From Arthrobacter sp. OVS8 (lineage in GTDB: Bacteria; Actinomycetota; Actinomycetes; Actinomycetales; Micrococcaceae), in NCBI GenBank assembly GCA_028370155.1, contig CP116670.1, forward strand, positions 3,782,001-3,846,000: 64,000 bases of DNA, in the 5' to 3' direction. Made by a program: the position numbers and the translations under genes. Below the pieces are notes generated by a model. The model searched no databases. It had not been told where the DNA came from and was given only the letters and a program-made list of their open reading frames with translations. Positions 46,386-56,413 of this stretch are shown piece by piece (the stretch's first letter is position 1; every line of letters starts with the position of its first letter).

Positions 46386-47395
46386 GTGCTCATTGCACAG
46401 CGCCCCACCCTCTCCGAAGAGGTCGTCTCCGACAACCGCTCCCGTTTCATCATCGAACCGCTGGAGCCCGGTTTCGGTTACACCCTCGGAAACTCCTCCG
46501 CCGTACCCTGCTCTCCTCCATCCCCGGTGCCTCTGTCACGAGCATCCGGATCGATGGCGTGCTGCACGAGTTCACCACGGTTCCGGGTGTCAAGGAAGAT
46601 GTCACTGAGATCATCCTGAACATCAAGAACCTGTCGGTTTCCTCCGAGCACGACGAGCCGGTTGTTGCTTACCTGCGCAAGCAGGGCCCGGGAGTCGTCA
46701 CCGCCGCGGACATCGCTCCGCCGGCCGGCGTCGAATTCCACAACCCGGATCTGCACATTGCCACGCTGAACTCGAAGGGCAAGTTCGAACTCGAACTGAC
46801 CATCGAGCGCGGCCGCGGCTACGTTTCGGCAGCTCAGAACAAGTCCGGCGACTCCGAGATCGGCCGCATTCCGGTCGACTCGATCTACTCGCCGGTCCTG
46901 AAGGTTACTTTCCGCGTGGAAGCTACCCGTGTTGAGCAGCGCACCGACTTCGACAAGCTCATTGTCGACGTCGAGACCAAGCAGGCCATCGCCCCGCGCG
47001 ATGCCGTCGCTTCGGCAGGTACCACCCTGGTGGAACTGTTCGGTCTGGCCCGCGAGCTGAACACCGCAGCTGAAGGTATCGAGATTGGCCCGTCGCCGAC
47101 GGACGCTGCCCTGGCAGCGGACATGGCCCTGCCGATCGAGGATCTGGACCTCACCGTCCGTTCCTACAACTGCCTCAAGCGTGAGGGCATCCACACCGTG
47201 GGTGAACTCGTGGCCCGCTCCGAGGCCGACCTCATGGACATCCGTAACTTCGGTGCGAAGTCCATCGATGAGGTCAAGGCAAAGCTGGTTGAACTGGGCC
47301 TGTCCCTCAAGGACTCGCCTCCCGGTTTTGACCTCGCAGCACGCGCCGCAGCAATTGAAGAGGACGACGCCGCTTTCAGCGACGACGAGCTCTAA
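46386..47395 (+). CDS. rpoA: DNA-directed RNA polymerase subunit alpha (frameshift)
   Basis: Composite of about 336 residues from a GTG behind AAAGGAAA. The N-terminal dimerisation domain has [20 protein letters not shown] (after restoring one C near 46495) and [19 protein letters not shown]. The C-terminal domain that contacts UP elements and activators has [20 protein letters not shown] and [20 protein letters not shown], followed by an acidic tail. It nucleates polymerase assembly. The break is a probable sequence error. Confidence 0.96.
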
Positions 47396-47471
47396 CAAAC
47401 AGATCTTGGCCCGCGGGCTGATGCACCACGGTGTGCGCAGCCCAACGGCTTCCATATGAGGAGAAACTATT

Positions 47472-48056
47472 ATGCCTACCCCCGCTAAGGGTCCGCGCCT
47501 CGGAGGCGGAGCGGCTCACGAGCGTCTTATGCTCGCGAACCTGTCCGCCGCACTGTTCGAGCACAAGCGGATCACCACCACGGTGACCAAGGCCAAGCGA
47601 CTGAAGCCCTACGCCGAGCGTCTGGTGACCTTCGCCAAGCGTGGCGACCTGGCTTCCCGCCGTCGTGTACTCGGCTTGATCAGCGACAAGGGCATCGTCC
47701 ACGAGCTGTTCACCGACATTGCACAGGCAGTGGAGAACCGCAACGGCGGCTACACCCGCATCACCAAGATCGGCAACCGCAAGGGCGACAACGCTCCCAT
47801 GGCTGTCATCGAACTGGTCCTTGAGCCGGTTTCCGCCAAGCAGGCAGTCGTAGCCGAGGCTACCTCCGCCGCAAAGCGCGATGCTGACAAGAAGGACGCC
47901 GAGAAGGCAGAAGCCGCTCCGGTTGAGACCGAAACCGCTGAAACCGAAGAGGCTCCGGCTGCTGAAGCTGCCGAGACTGAGAACGAAGCAGCAGCTACCG
48001 AAGAGGCTCCGGCCGCTGAGGAAGCAGACGCCAAGTCCGAGAAGGACGCGAAGTAA
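47472..48056 (+). CDS. rplQ: 50S ribosomal protein L17 with acidic C-terminal extension
   Basis: 194 residues; the L17 core is ~120. [60 protein letters not shown] and [19 protein letters not shown] are typical. The last ~65 residues are Glu/Ala-rich repeats such as [21 protein letters not shown]17 sits near the tunnel exit. The likely terminator overlaps the beginning of truA. Confidence 0.97.
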   Translation: MPTPAKGPRLGGGAAHERLMLANLSAALFEHKRITTTVTKAKRLKPYAERLVTFAKRGDLASRRRVLGLISDKGIVHELFTDIAQAVENRNGGYTRITKIGNRKGDNAPMAVIELVLEPVSAKQAVVAEATSAAKRDADKKDAEKAEAAPVETETAETEEAPAAEAAETENEAAATEEAPAAEEADAKSEKDAK

Positions 48057-48087
48057 TTCGCTGATTTCTTCGCATAGACTTAAGTCT

Positions 48088-48977
48088 ATGAACCACCAGA
48101 AACCCGCGGCCCCCGTTACAGGGGGCGGCGGGTTTCTGCGTATCCGGCTTGATCTTGCGTACGACGGCGGACCCTTCAACGGGTGGGCCGTCCAGCCCGG
48201 CCGGCGCACCGTTCAGGGCGCGTTGGAAGAGGCCCTCGCGTTGCTGATCCGCCGCCCATCAGGGTCACCGTGGCCGGACGGACCGACGCCGGAGTGCACG
48301 CCCGCGGGCAGGTGGTCCACGTCGACCTCAGCGAGGCGGAGTGGCTGGGACTGAACCGCGGCGTGGAGCTGGATCCCTCGGTGGCGCTGTTGCGGCGCCT
48401 CCGCGGCGCGCTCAGCCGGGGGCTCGGAGACCTCACCGGGGCCATTGAGGTCCACCGCGTCTCCATGGCGCCCGAAGGCTTCGACGCCCGGTTCTCCGCG
48501 CTCTGGCGCCGCTACAGCTACCGGATCGCGGACGGCCAGGCCCGCTGGGACCCGCTGGGCCGCACCTCGACGCTGTGGCACAAGGACCAGCTGGACGTCG
48601 GGCTCCTCAACGAGGGCGCGTCGCAGCTGCTGGGCCTCCAGGATTTCCGCTCCTATTGCAAGCCGAGGGAAGGCGCCACGACCATTCGGGAACTGCAGCG
48701 CTTCGAGTTCGCCCGCGGCGCCGACGGCGTCCTGGTGGCCACGGTCCAGGCCGACGCGTTCTGCCACAACATGGTCCGCTCGCTGGTCGGCTCGGCGCTG
48801 TATGTCGGTGCCGGCGTCGAAAAGCCGGGATGGCTGCACGAACGGCTGCTCGCCCGGCAGCGGGACGCCCGGTCCGTGCTGGCCGCCCCGCATCCGCTGG
48901 TGCTTGAAGAGGTGGCCTACCCGTCGGCCAGCGGGCTGCTGGCCAGGGCCGAACTGACGCGCGCCAGACGCGAGTAG
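48088..48977 (+). CDS. truA: tRNA pseudouridine synthase A (frameshift)
   Basis: Composite of about 296 residues. FLRIRLDLAYDGGPFNGWAV, the catalytic Asp in VTVAGRTDAGVHARGQVVHV, GFDARFSALWRRYSYRI and DAFCHNMVRSLVGSALYVG are diagnostic. One base is missing near 48256 (repair LLIRRPIRVTVAGRTD). It converts uridines 38-40 of tRNA anticodon arms to pseudouridine. The chosen ATG puts the rplQ terminator hairpin inside its first 17 codons. Placement after rplQ is common. Confidence 0.92.
48098..48137 (+). terminator. Hairpin overlapping the truA start
   Basis: AGAAACCCGC(G)GCCCCC and GGGGGC(G)GCGGGTTTCT pair with one mismatch around a 6-nt loop. It lies 41 bp after the rplQ stop yet inside the first codons of truA, so it could end rplQ transcripts and also limit truA expression. 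Confidence 0.65.
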
Positions 48978-49011
48978 CCCCGGCGCGAGTAATACCGTCG
49001 GGACCAGGGGC

Positions 49012-50392
49012 CTAGAACGCCGGCGGGCCCGCCTCCGCAGGGAGCTCCACGGTGAAGGTACTCCCGCGGCCGGGACGCGAGCTGCAAGAAATAGACCCGC
49101 CATGCCGTTCCACGATCGCCTTGGTGATGGACAGGCCCAGCCCGGCACCGGGAATTGAGCCCTCGCGGACTGCCGGGCTGCGGAAGAACCGGGTGAAGAC
49201 CCGGGCGGCGTCAGCCGCCGTCATCCCCATGCCGTCATCCGCCACGTGCAGCAGCACCCGTTCGCCGGCCGTGCTGGCGGAAACACGCACGGTGCCGCCG
49301 TCGGGGAATACTTGATGGCGTTGGAGACAAGGTTGTCGAGCGCCTGGCCGATCCGCAACGGATCGACGTGCGCCCAGAGCGGGGCGGGAAGGTCCATGGA
49401 GAGCGCAACCCGGGATGCCTGGGCGTGGGCCTGCGCCGAGCCCAGGCTGGCTTCGACCAGGCTGGACAGATCGGTCCGGCGCGGGTGGACGTGCACGGTG
49501 GAGTTGGCGGACATCAACAGGTCCGAGACGAGGGCCAGCAGCCGCTCAGCGTTGCGTTGCGCCACCTCAATCCGGCGCACGGTGGTGGTGGAGAGCTCCG
49601 CCGAGTCACTAAGAGCCAGGTCCAGGTTGCCGATGATCGAGGTCAACGGGGTCCGGAACTCGTGGGAGACGGTGGAGACGACGTCGTCCTTGACGGCCAG
49701 GGCATCGACCAGCCCGGTGACCTCGTTGAAGACAACGACGGCGCCGCGGAAGCCGCCGGCGTCATCCCGCAGCGGCCGTGCGCCCGTCGACACCACGCGG
49801 CTGCCCGGAGCCTCGCCGAAACGCACGAGGTAGTCCGCGAAGGACTCGCCGGACGCGGCCCGCCGGATGGGGCGCCGTTCGAGGGGAGCGGGGTGGCCTG
49901 ATCCTGCCCGGTCAGCAGGAGCCGGGCCTCTCCGGCCTCCTGCGCGGCGCCGTCGGGCGCCGCAGACTCCTCGAGGGCCGACTGCCAGCTGTTGGTCAGC
50001 AGGCGCCGGCCGGCGGCGTCGACCGCCACAATGCCGACGTCGACGGTGTCCAGGATGGTGTTGAGCAGACGTTCGCGTTCCCGGCTGTCCGCGAGCAGTG
50101 CCTGCAGCTCCGCTTCCTTGGCGCCGGTCCGGCGCTGTTCCTCGCGCAGCCGTGCCTTGGCCCGACTCAGGGCGTAAGAGGCGGAAAGGGTGACACCCGC
50201 AGCGAGCACCACAGCTGCGGTCATGCCCGGGGCGTCGAGGAGGCCCGGCCAACCGGCCGCAGCCGCTATCCCGGCAGCAGCCGCCAGTCCCGCGCCCGCC
50301 AGTATCAGCGGGAGGTGGCGCACCACCCACGCGCGCGGACCCACGGCCTTGCCGAAACCGTCCGCACGCCGGACCAGTTGCTGTTCACTCAC
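49012..50392 (-). CDS. Membrane sensor histidine kinase (two frameshifts)
   Basis: Composite of about 460 residues from a GTG. Two N-terminal membrane helices (LPLILAGAGLAAAAGIAAAA and MTAAVVLAAGVTLSASYAL), a coiled segment, a PAS-like domain (residues ~110-220), H box VVSTVSHEFRTPLTSIIGNL with the phospho-His, N box LDNLVSNAIKYSP, G1 VADDGMGM, F box TRFFRSPAVREG and G2 GAGLGLSITKAIVERHGGSI. Single bases are missing near 49887 and 49306. It is divergent from the OmpR-type regulator, its likely partner. The adjacency to the Tad locus suggests, but does not prove, control of pili. Confidence 0.87.
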
Positions 50393-50440
50393 TGAAGCCG
50401 CGCTCCCTTCCTGCTCCAGTTTTACACCTGTTGTCACACA

Positions 50441-50456
50441 AACTTGACACAAAGTT
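50441..50456. promoter_or_regulatory. Palindrome in the kinase/regulator divergent spacer
   Basis: AACTT-GACACA-AAGTT contains a TTGACA that could be a -35 for the regulator gene. A site read by the OmpR-type regulator itself is possible but untested. Confidence 0.35.
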
Positions 50457-50601
50457 GAGTATTCTGGGTTCTGTTACTGCGCCGTAACCGGGTTTTTCGC
50501 CCAGCATAGGTATTCTGACAATGCCGGGTGGGGGCCGGGCGATGATCCCTGCCGGCGCATCCGCGTTGGGGAGTGGAGCAGGACCAGATGTGAGGGGGGC
50601 C

Positions 50602-51366
50602 ATGACCGACCTTGGAGTCGCCGTCGTAGTTGAAGACGACGTAGACGTTCGCAACCTTGTCGAAGCCGTGCTGAGCCAGGCGGGATTCGAAGTCCATTCG
50701 GCCGGGGAAGGCCGCGAAGGGGTGGACGCCGTCCGGCGCCTGGAGGCCAACGTGGTCACCCTGGACGTGGGGCTCCCCGACATCGACGGCTTCGAAGTCC
50801 TCCGCCGGATCCGCCAGTTCAGCGATGCCTATGTGGTGATGTTGACGGCACGCACTGACGAACTGGACACGCTTACGGCGCTGCATACCGGGGCCGATGA
50901 TTTTATGACGAAGCCGTTCCGTCCCCGCGAGCTGCGCGCCCGGGTGGCTGCCATGATGCGGCGCCCCCGCCAGGACACCATCAGCGGGGTTCCCCAGCCG
51001 GCGGTTGCCGCGGAGTCCGCCGCCCCGCCGCGGGACGCCGTGCTCCGCCACAACGGGCTGGCCCTGAACCCGGACAGCCGCACCGTGACGGTCGATGGTG
51101 CGCCCGTCAGCCTGACCCGCAGCGAGTTCGACCTGCTGCACGCCCTGCTCAAGGGAGCCGGCGCCGTCCGGTCCAAGACGGACCTGGTCCGCGTGGTGCG
51201 GGGCGAGTACTACCGGGCGGATGCGTACATCGGCGAATCCGACGAACGTGCCGTCGAAGTGCATATCGGAAACCTGCGGCGGAAGCTGCGCGAGGACCCC
51301 CTGCAGCCGCGCTGGCTGCAGACCATCCGCGGCGTGGGATACCGGCTCGCCCCGGAGCGCGACTAG
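50602..51366 (+). CDS. OmpR/PhoB-family response regulator
   Basis: 254 residues. The receiver has VVVEDDVDVRNLVEAVLSQA, the phospho-Asp in VVTLDVGLPDIDGFEVLRRI and the Lys in DDFMTKPFRPRELRARVAAM. After an Ala/Pro linker the winged-helix domain contains LTRSEFDLLHALLKGAGAV, ERAVEVHIGNLRRKLRED and TIRGVGYRLAPE. The ATG follows GAGGGGGG. It overlaps the converging HPt-like gene by 4 bp. Its target genes are unknown. Confidence 0.92.
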   Translation: MTDLGVAVVVEDDVDVRNLVEAVLSQAGFEVHSAGEGREGVDAVRRLEANVVTLDVGLPDIDGFEVLRRIRQFSDAYVVMLTARTDELDTLTALHTGADDFMTKPFRPRELRARVAAMMRRPRQDTISGVPQPAVAAESAAPPRDAVLRHNGLALNPDSRTVTVDGAPVSLTRSEFDLLHALLKGAGAVRSKTDLVRVVRGEYYRADAYIGESDERAVEVHIGNLRRKLREDPLQPRWLQTIRGVGYRLAPERD

Positions 51367-51809
51367 CTCTCCCAGAGAATGTAGCTGTACTGCAGCTCGT
51401 CAACCGTTTCGCTGCCGCTCTCGGCCACCTGGCCCAGGAGTGTGCCCGCCCGGTCCATGTCGCCGCCGCGGACTGCCGCTTCAAGCTCCCCGGCAAGCCG
51501 GGTGAGCTGCACGCCGCCCACCATGGCAGAGGACGTTTTGAGGCTCAGCACCGCCTCGAGGGAGCCGGCTTGGTCCCGGCGGTCCAGCGCCGACGCCAGC
51601 GCGTTGTAGCGCTGGTCCCACATCTTGGCGTAGTCCCGTGCGAACCCCTTGGCCACCGACGGGCTCTCCAGCTGCACGCCCAGATCCTGCAGTGCCGCAG
51701 GGTCCACAAGAGGCGCTGCGTCAGGGACGGCAAGTCCCGATCCGCCGGCGGCTGCGGGGGCGAAAGCGGTGTTGGCGTCGCCGCCGTCTGGGGCACTGAG
51801 AAAGGACAT
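51363..51809 (-). CDS. HPt-like protein lacking the phospho-histidine
   Basis: 148 residues. After a ~45-residue Ala/Gly/Asp N-terminus the helical part resembles a histidine-phosphotransfer bundle: the HPt motif that usually reads A-H-x-L-K-G is VLSLKTSSAMVGGVQLTRLA here, so the His is replaced by Leu. The rest (ELEAAVRGGDMDRAGTLL) fits the family. It is 86 bp downstream of tadC in the same direction and converges on the response regulator. A scaffold or decoy role is a guess. It might also be an unrelated helical bundle. Confidence 0.6.
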   Translation of the reverse strand: MSFLSAPDGGDANTAFAPAAAGGSGLAVPDAAPLVDPAALQDLGVQLESPSVAKGFARDYAKMWDQRYNALASALDRRDQAGSLEAVLSLKTSSAMVGGVQLTRLAGELEAAVRGGDMDRAGTLLGQVAESGSETVDELQYSYILWES

Positions 51810-51895
51810 GCGACCACGGTACTTCCTGTCACCGCCGGGACCCCGCACTCCGGGCGATCCTGCGGAAAACTTGTGGCATTCCGGCGACGGCGGCG

Positions 51896-52780
51896 CTACG
51901 GGCCGCTGAAGGTCTCGATCGCGTTGATGACAGCGGGGCCCAGGATGGCAATAAAGAGCACCGGGAAGATGAAGAAAAGCAGCGGGAACAGGATGGTCAC
52001 GGGCAGCTTCATGGCCTTTTCCTCGGCCCGTTGCCGGCGCTTGACCCGCATGACCTTCGCCTGGATCCGGAGCACCCGGCTGATGGCAATGCCGTAGGTG
52101 TCCGCCTGGACCACCGCCTGGACAAAGCTGCGCAGCTCCGGGATGTTCGTCCGCTCGGACAACGCCAGATACGACTCGCGGCGGCTCCGGCCCACCTGCA
52201 TGTCCTGCAGCGTCCGTACGAGTTCCTCGGCGAGGGGCCCCTTGCCGTTCTCGCCCGCCCGGGCCATGGCTCCTTCGAAACCCAGGCCCGCCTCCACGGA
52301 GATGAGCATCTGGTCGAGGGTGTTGGCGAGTTCCAGCTGCATGATTTTCTGCCGTTCCTGGCCCTTGCTGTACAAGAGCAGGTCCGGGATGAAATAGCCC
52401 AGGAGTACTACAAAAACGCCCACGAGCTTGATGATCGGCGTCGGACCGCTGGAACTGATGTAGAAGCCGAGCGCGGCGCCCAGCAGCCCCAGCAGCGGCT
52501 TCGCCGCGAGGACCCGTCCCAGCGGCAGCGAAGCGGGACGCCCGGCGAGGGACAGCAGCTTGTCGAGTCTGCGCACGTACCCGGCGGGCGTCAGCCGGTA
52601 GCCGATGCGTTCCAGCAGCCTGCTCTGGTTTTGCTCCGTGTGCCCGGCGGTGTCCGAGCCGAGCGCGAGCATGGTGCGGATGGCCCGCTGGGAGGGACGG
52701 TCGACGGACAGCAGCGACCACACCAGGTATCCCAGCGGAACGGAGACCAGCAGCACGGAAAGCAGGACAAGGGAGTTCAT
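51896..52780 (-). CDS. tadC: Tad/Flp pilus platform protein TadC (first locus)
   Basis: 294 residues, intact. N-terminal helix (LVLLSVLLVSVPLGYLVWSL), a pair of central helices and a type II secretion F domain: LANTLDQMLISVEAGLGFEG, ARAGENGKGPLAEELVRTLQ and SFVQAVVQADTYGIAISRVL, then a C-terminal helix LPLLFFIFPVLFIAILGPAV spanning the phenylalanine-rich end. With TadB it forms the inner-membrane platform. It starts 7 bp after the tadB stop. A homologue occurs upstream in the second module. Confidence 0.9.
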   Translation of the reverse strand: MNSLVLLSVLLVSVPLGYLVWSLLSVDRPSQRAIRTMLALGSDTAGHTEQNQSRLLERIGYRLTPAGYVRRLDKLLSLAGRPASLPLGRVLAAKPLLGLLGAALGFYISSSGPTPIIKLVGVFVVLLGYFIPDLLLYSKGQERQKIMQLELANTLDQMLISVEAGLGFEGAMARAGENGKGPLAEELVRTLQDMQVGRSRRESYLALSERTNIPELRSFVQAVVQADTYGIAISRVLRIQAKVMRVKRRQRAEEKAMKLPVTILFPLLFFIFPVLFIAILGPAVINAIETFSGP

Positions 52781-52787
52781 GGCCGCC

Positions 52788-53720
52788 TCAGAACTTCAGG
52801 TCGATGATCTTGCGCATCCACAAGCCGCCGATCGTCATCAGGATGACGGACGCCACGATCATGCCCCAGCCCAGCGGATGGGTGAACATCACGTTCATGT
52901 AGCCGGGATTGACCAGCATCAGCATGACCACGATCCCGATGGGCATGGCCATCAGGATGTAGGCGGAGAACTTCCCTCGGCGGCGAGGGACTTGATGTGG
53001 CCCTTGATTTCGCTGCGCTCGCGGATGGTTTCGTTCACCTGGTCCAGCACCTCGGCCAGGTTTCCGCCGACCTCGCGGTTGATCTGGATGGCCTGGGCGA
53101 TCCAGACGAAGTCCTCGTTCCGCATCCGCTCGGCGGTGTCGTTGAGGAGGACTGCAGGTCCCGGCCCAGGCTGGTTTCCGTGACCACGCGGCGCATCTCT
53201 TCCGACGTCGGGCTCAGCGATTCGGTGGCGGCGGCGTCGATGGCCCGTAGGATGCTGTGCCCGGCGCGCAGGCCGCCGGCCAGGAGCTGGAGGGTATCGC
53301 CGAGCTGCTGGTCGAAGGTGTTCCGGCGTTTGCCGGCCAGGAAGCCGAGCACCAGGTGCCCCGCCAGCGGGGACAGCAGGACGAAGACAACCGCCAGCAG
53401 CGGGCGGCCACCACCAGGCCGGCCAGCGCTCCAACCAGGGCACCGGCCAGCACCAGGACGAAAAAGTCAGCCTGGCTCATCCGCAGGCCGGCGTTTTCCA
53501 GGGTTTCCCGGTTGAAGAGCCGGACTTTTCGTTGGGAGAAGAAGCCGTCCACCAGGTTCACGGCGGAGCCGGCGAACCGGGTCAGCTGGGAGTCGGGCTG
53601 GTCCTGGACGGGCCGGCGCCGGTCCAGCGGCACGCCGGTTCCGCCGGCGGCAAGCAGCGCGTAGCCGAGCAACAGCACCGCCATGAACAGCAGCCCGACT
53701 CCGATGGGCAACAGGGTCAT
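52788..53720 (-). CDS. tadB: Tad/Flp pilus platform protein TadB (first locus; three frameshifts)
   Basis: Composite of about 311 residues. The N-terminal helix IGVGLLFMAVLLLGYALLAA, helices LVLAGALVGALAGLVVAA, and the F domain [40 protein letters not shown] and NLAEVLDQVNETIRERSEIK are clear; it ends KIIDLKF. Single bases are missing near 53403, 53156 and 52978. The ATG faces cpaF, which ends 27 bp upstream. It is the partner of TadC. Confidence 0.88.
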
Positions 53721-53747
53721 CCGGCGCTCACATCCGTCCGGCGGCGG

Positions 53748-55226
53748 TCAGCGGGGCGGCAAACACGGCGGGGAGACGTGGATGCCCAGATCCTCGAAGC
53801 GGTCAATGAAGCGGGGGCGGATGCCGGTGGGAACCGGTTTGCCCAGGAAACGGCCGTGGGGGTCGACGCCGGCCGAGTAGTCGAAGACGAACGCGTCCTG
53901 GAGCGTCACGATGTCCCCTTCCATGCCCTGGACCTCCGTGACGTGGGTGATCCGGCGCGTGCCGTCGCGGAGCCGGGAAATCTGGACGATCAGGTTCACG
54001 GCGGAGGCGATCTGTTCCCGGATGGCACGCAGCGGCAGGTCCATGCCGGCCATCAGCACCAGGGTTTCCAGGCGGGCGACGGCGTCGCGGGGCGAGTTCG
54101 AGTGGACCGTCGAGAGGGACCCGTCGTGGCCGGTGTTCATGGCCTGGAGCATGTCCAGGGATTCGCCGCCGCGGACCTCACCCACCACGATCCGGTCGGG
54201 GCGCATACGCAGGGAGTTGCGGAGCAGTTCCCGGATGGTCACTTCGCCCTTGCCTTCCGTGTTGGGCGGGCGGCTTTCGAGCCGGACCACGTGGCGCTGC
54301 TGGATCTGCAGTTCCACGGCGTCCTCGATGGTCACGATCCGCTCGTCGTCGGGCAGGAAGGAGGAAAGCACGTTGAGCAGCGTGGTCTTGCCGGTGCCGG
54401 TGCCGCCGGAGACGATGATGTTCAGCTTCGCCTTCACGCAGGCGTTCAGCAGTTCGGCCATCTCCGGCGTCAGGGTGCCGAACTCGATGAGGTTCCGCAC
54501 GGTCAGCGGCACTTTGCTGAACTTCCTGATGGTCAGCGAGGACCCGCCCACCGCGAGCGGGGATCACGGCGTTGACGCGGGAACCGTCCTCGAGGCGCGC
54601 GTCCACCAGCGGGGAGGACTCGTCGATCCGGCGGCCCACCTTGGAGACAATCCGCTCGATCACCTTGCGCAGGTGGTCTTCGGAGCTGAACCGCGATTCG
54701 GTCAGCGTCAGCTTGCCGTGCCGCTCAACGTAGATCTGGTCCATGCAGTTGACCATGATTTCCGTGACGGCGGGATCGTCCAGGAGGCGCTGCAGGGGCC
54801 GTAGCCCAGCACGTCGTCGGCGACGTCCTGGACGAGGCGGGAGCGTTCTTCGGCGGAGAGCGGTACCTGTTCGGCGTCTATGATCCGGATCAGTTCCTCC
54901 CTCGCGGAGGTGCGCAGTTCGTCCTCCTTGACGGCGGAATCGTTGAACCGGGTGCCCATCCGTTCGAACAGCGCGGTTGCGGCGCGCTCCTTGAGCGCTG
55001 CGAACACGTCCACCGGCTGCTGGGCCCTGGACCGATACCACTCTGCCGGTTCGGTCACCGCGGTAGCAGCTGCGGCGGGCTTCCGGAGTTCGACGACGGC
55101 GGCGAGCGGCGCCGTCGGCTCCGCCCGGGAGGGTGGCTGGGTCCGCTCGGGCTTTGGCTTGGGCGCGGGGGCGGCGGCCGGGGGCTGGGTGCCTTCGGCT
55201 GTGCGGAGCCGTTCGGAGAGCTTCAC
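53748..55226 (-). CDS. cpaF: CpaF/TadA-family secretion ATPase (first locus; frameshifts)
   Basis: Composite of about 493 residues from a GTG directly abutting the cpaE stop. A Pro/Ala-rich N-terminus leads to [40 protein letters not shown], Walker [21 protein letters not shown], the Asp box [31 protein letters not shown] (Walker B) and the His box [20 protein letters not shown]. One base is missing near 54798 and a net two near 54560. It powers pilus assembly as a hexamer on the cytoplasmic face. Confidence 0.9.
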
Positions 55227-56413
55227 TCAGACCACCACCCGGCGGTGCAGCTTCTTTTGCGCCGTGGCGCGCCAGGCAGGATCGAACCGTGACACCAGTT
55301 GCTTGAGTCCCTTGACGGCCGGGTCCTTGCGGCCGTCCTGCAGGACCGGAATGCCGCGGTTGGTGGAGAACGCGACGGCTTTGGAGCGGGGATGCTGACA
55401 TCCACGGGCGCGCCGATGGTGGCTTCGACGTCCTGGACACTGAGGCCGGACTTGGCGTCGGCCATGTTCAGGACCACATGCCGGGTCTCCGGGAGCAGGT
55501 CCAGCCGGCGGAGGATGCCAAGGCCGGAGCGCAGCCCGCGGATACTCGGGACGTCCATGGCGGTGACCCAGACGACGTCGGTGCACTGCTCCATGGCGGC
55601 CAGCCCCACCTCGGGCAGGCCGGGGGCGGTGTCCACCACGACGTACTGGAACTGTTCAGCGAGTTGTTCCAGGAGGCGGGAGACCTGTTGCGGGGTGATG
55701 TCGTCGGCCTCCTCCGGGCTGCGCGGCGCGCAGAGGGCGTAAATGTTGCTGGGGTGCACGGTCAGGAACGCCTTGAGGACCAGCGAGTCGTGGCTGGCGG
55801 CGGCGGAGACGGCATCCGTCACGGTGTGCTCGGGATTGAGGTACAGACCCGACGCCACATCCCCGAACTGCAGATCCAGGTCGACGATGACCACCCCCAT
55901 CGGCGCGACCTTGCCCAGGCCGATGGCGATGTTGGTGGCGATGGTGGTCTTGCCGACGCCCCCTTGGGGAGAAGACCCCCACGACCAGTCCTTTCGGGCC
56001 TTCGGCCTGGTGGACGGCGGCGGTCCGGTTCCGGCTCGCATACGACTGGCAGGCCCGCTCCAGCAGCATCCGGATCTGTGCCGGATCCGACTCCGGGCTG
56101 AGGATGTCCCGGATGCCCGCGCGCATGGCGAGAAGGACAAAGGCGGGGTCCGGGTCGCCGACCAGGACCACACTGAGCTCCGGCAGCTGCACATCGAAGA
56201 CCGTGGCGAGCCGCAGGGCGTCCTCCACCGGGATGTCCGGCCCCAGGATCAGCACCTCGGGGCGCTCCTGGTTGAGGTTCGCGAACAGCTCGCCGGGATC
56301 CGCCGGGTTGACGAAAGCAAAGGTCTGCAGCCCGCCCGGAAGCCCGCCGCCAGGGCCTGCCGGACGCGGGAGTCGAAGTCGGTGTTCGGGGTGATCAGCA
56401 CAAAGCGGCTCAC
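55227..56413 (-). CDS. cpaE: CpaE-like MinD/ParA-family ATPase (first locus; frameshifts)
   Basis: Composite of about 396 residues from a GTG overlapping cpaB by 4 bp. Residues ~1-125 look like a receiver-type domain (PEVLILGPDIPVEDALRLAT and LSVVLVGDPDPAFVLLAMRA) without a clear phospho-Asp pocket. The ATPase half has GVFSPQGGVGKTTIATNIAI after repair, VVIVDLDLQFGDVASGLYL and VVVDTAPGLPEVGLAAMEQC. Bases are missing near 56333, 55968 (two) and 55390. CpaE proteins position the Tad machine in the cell. Confidence 0.86.
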
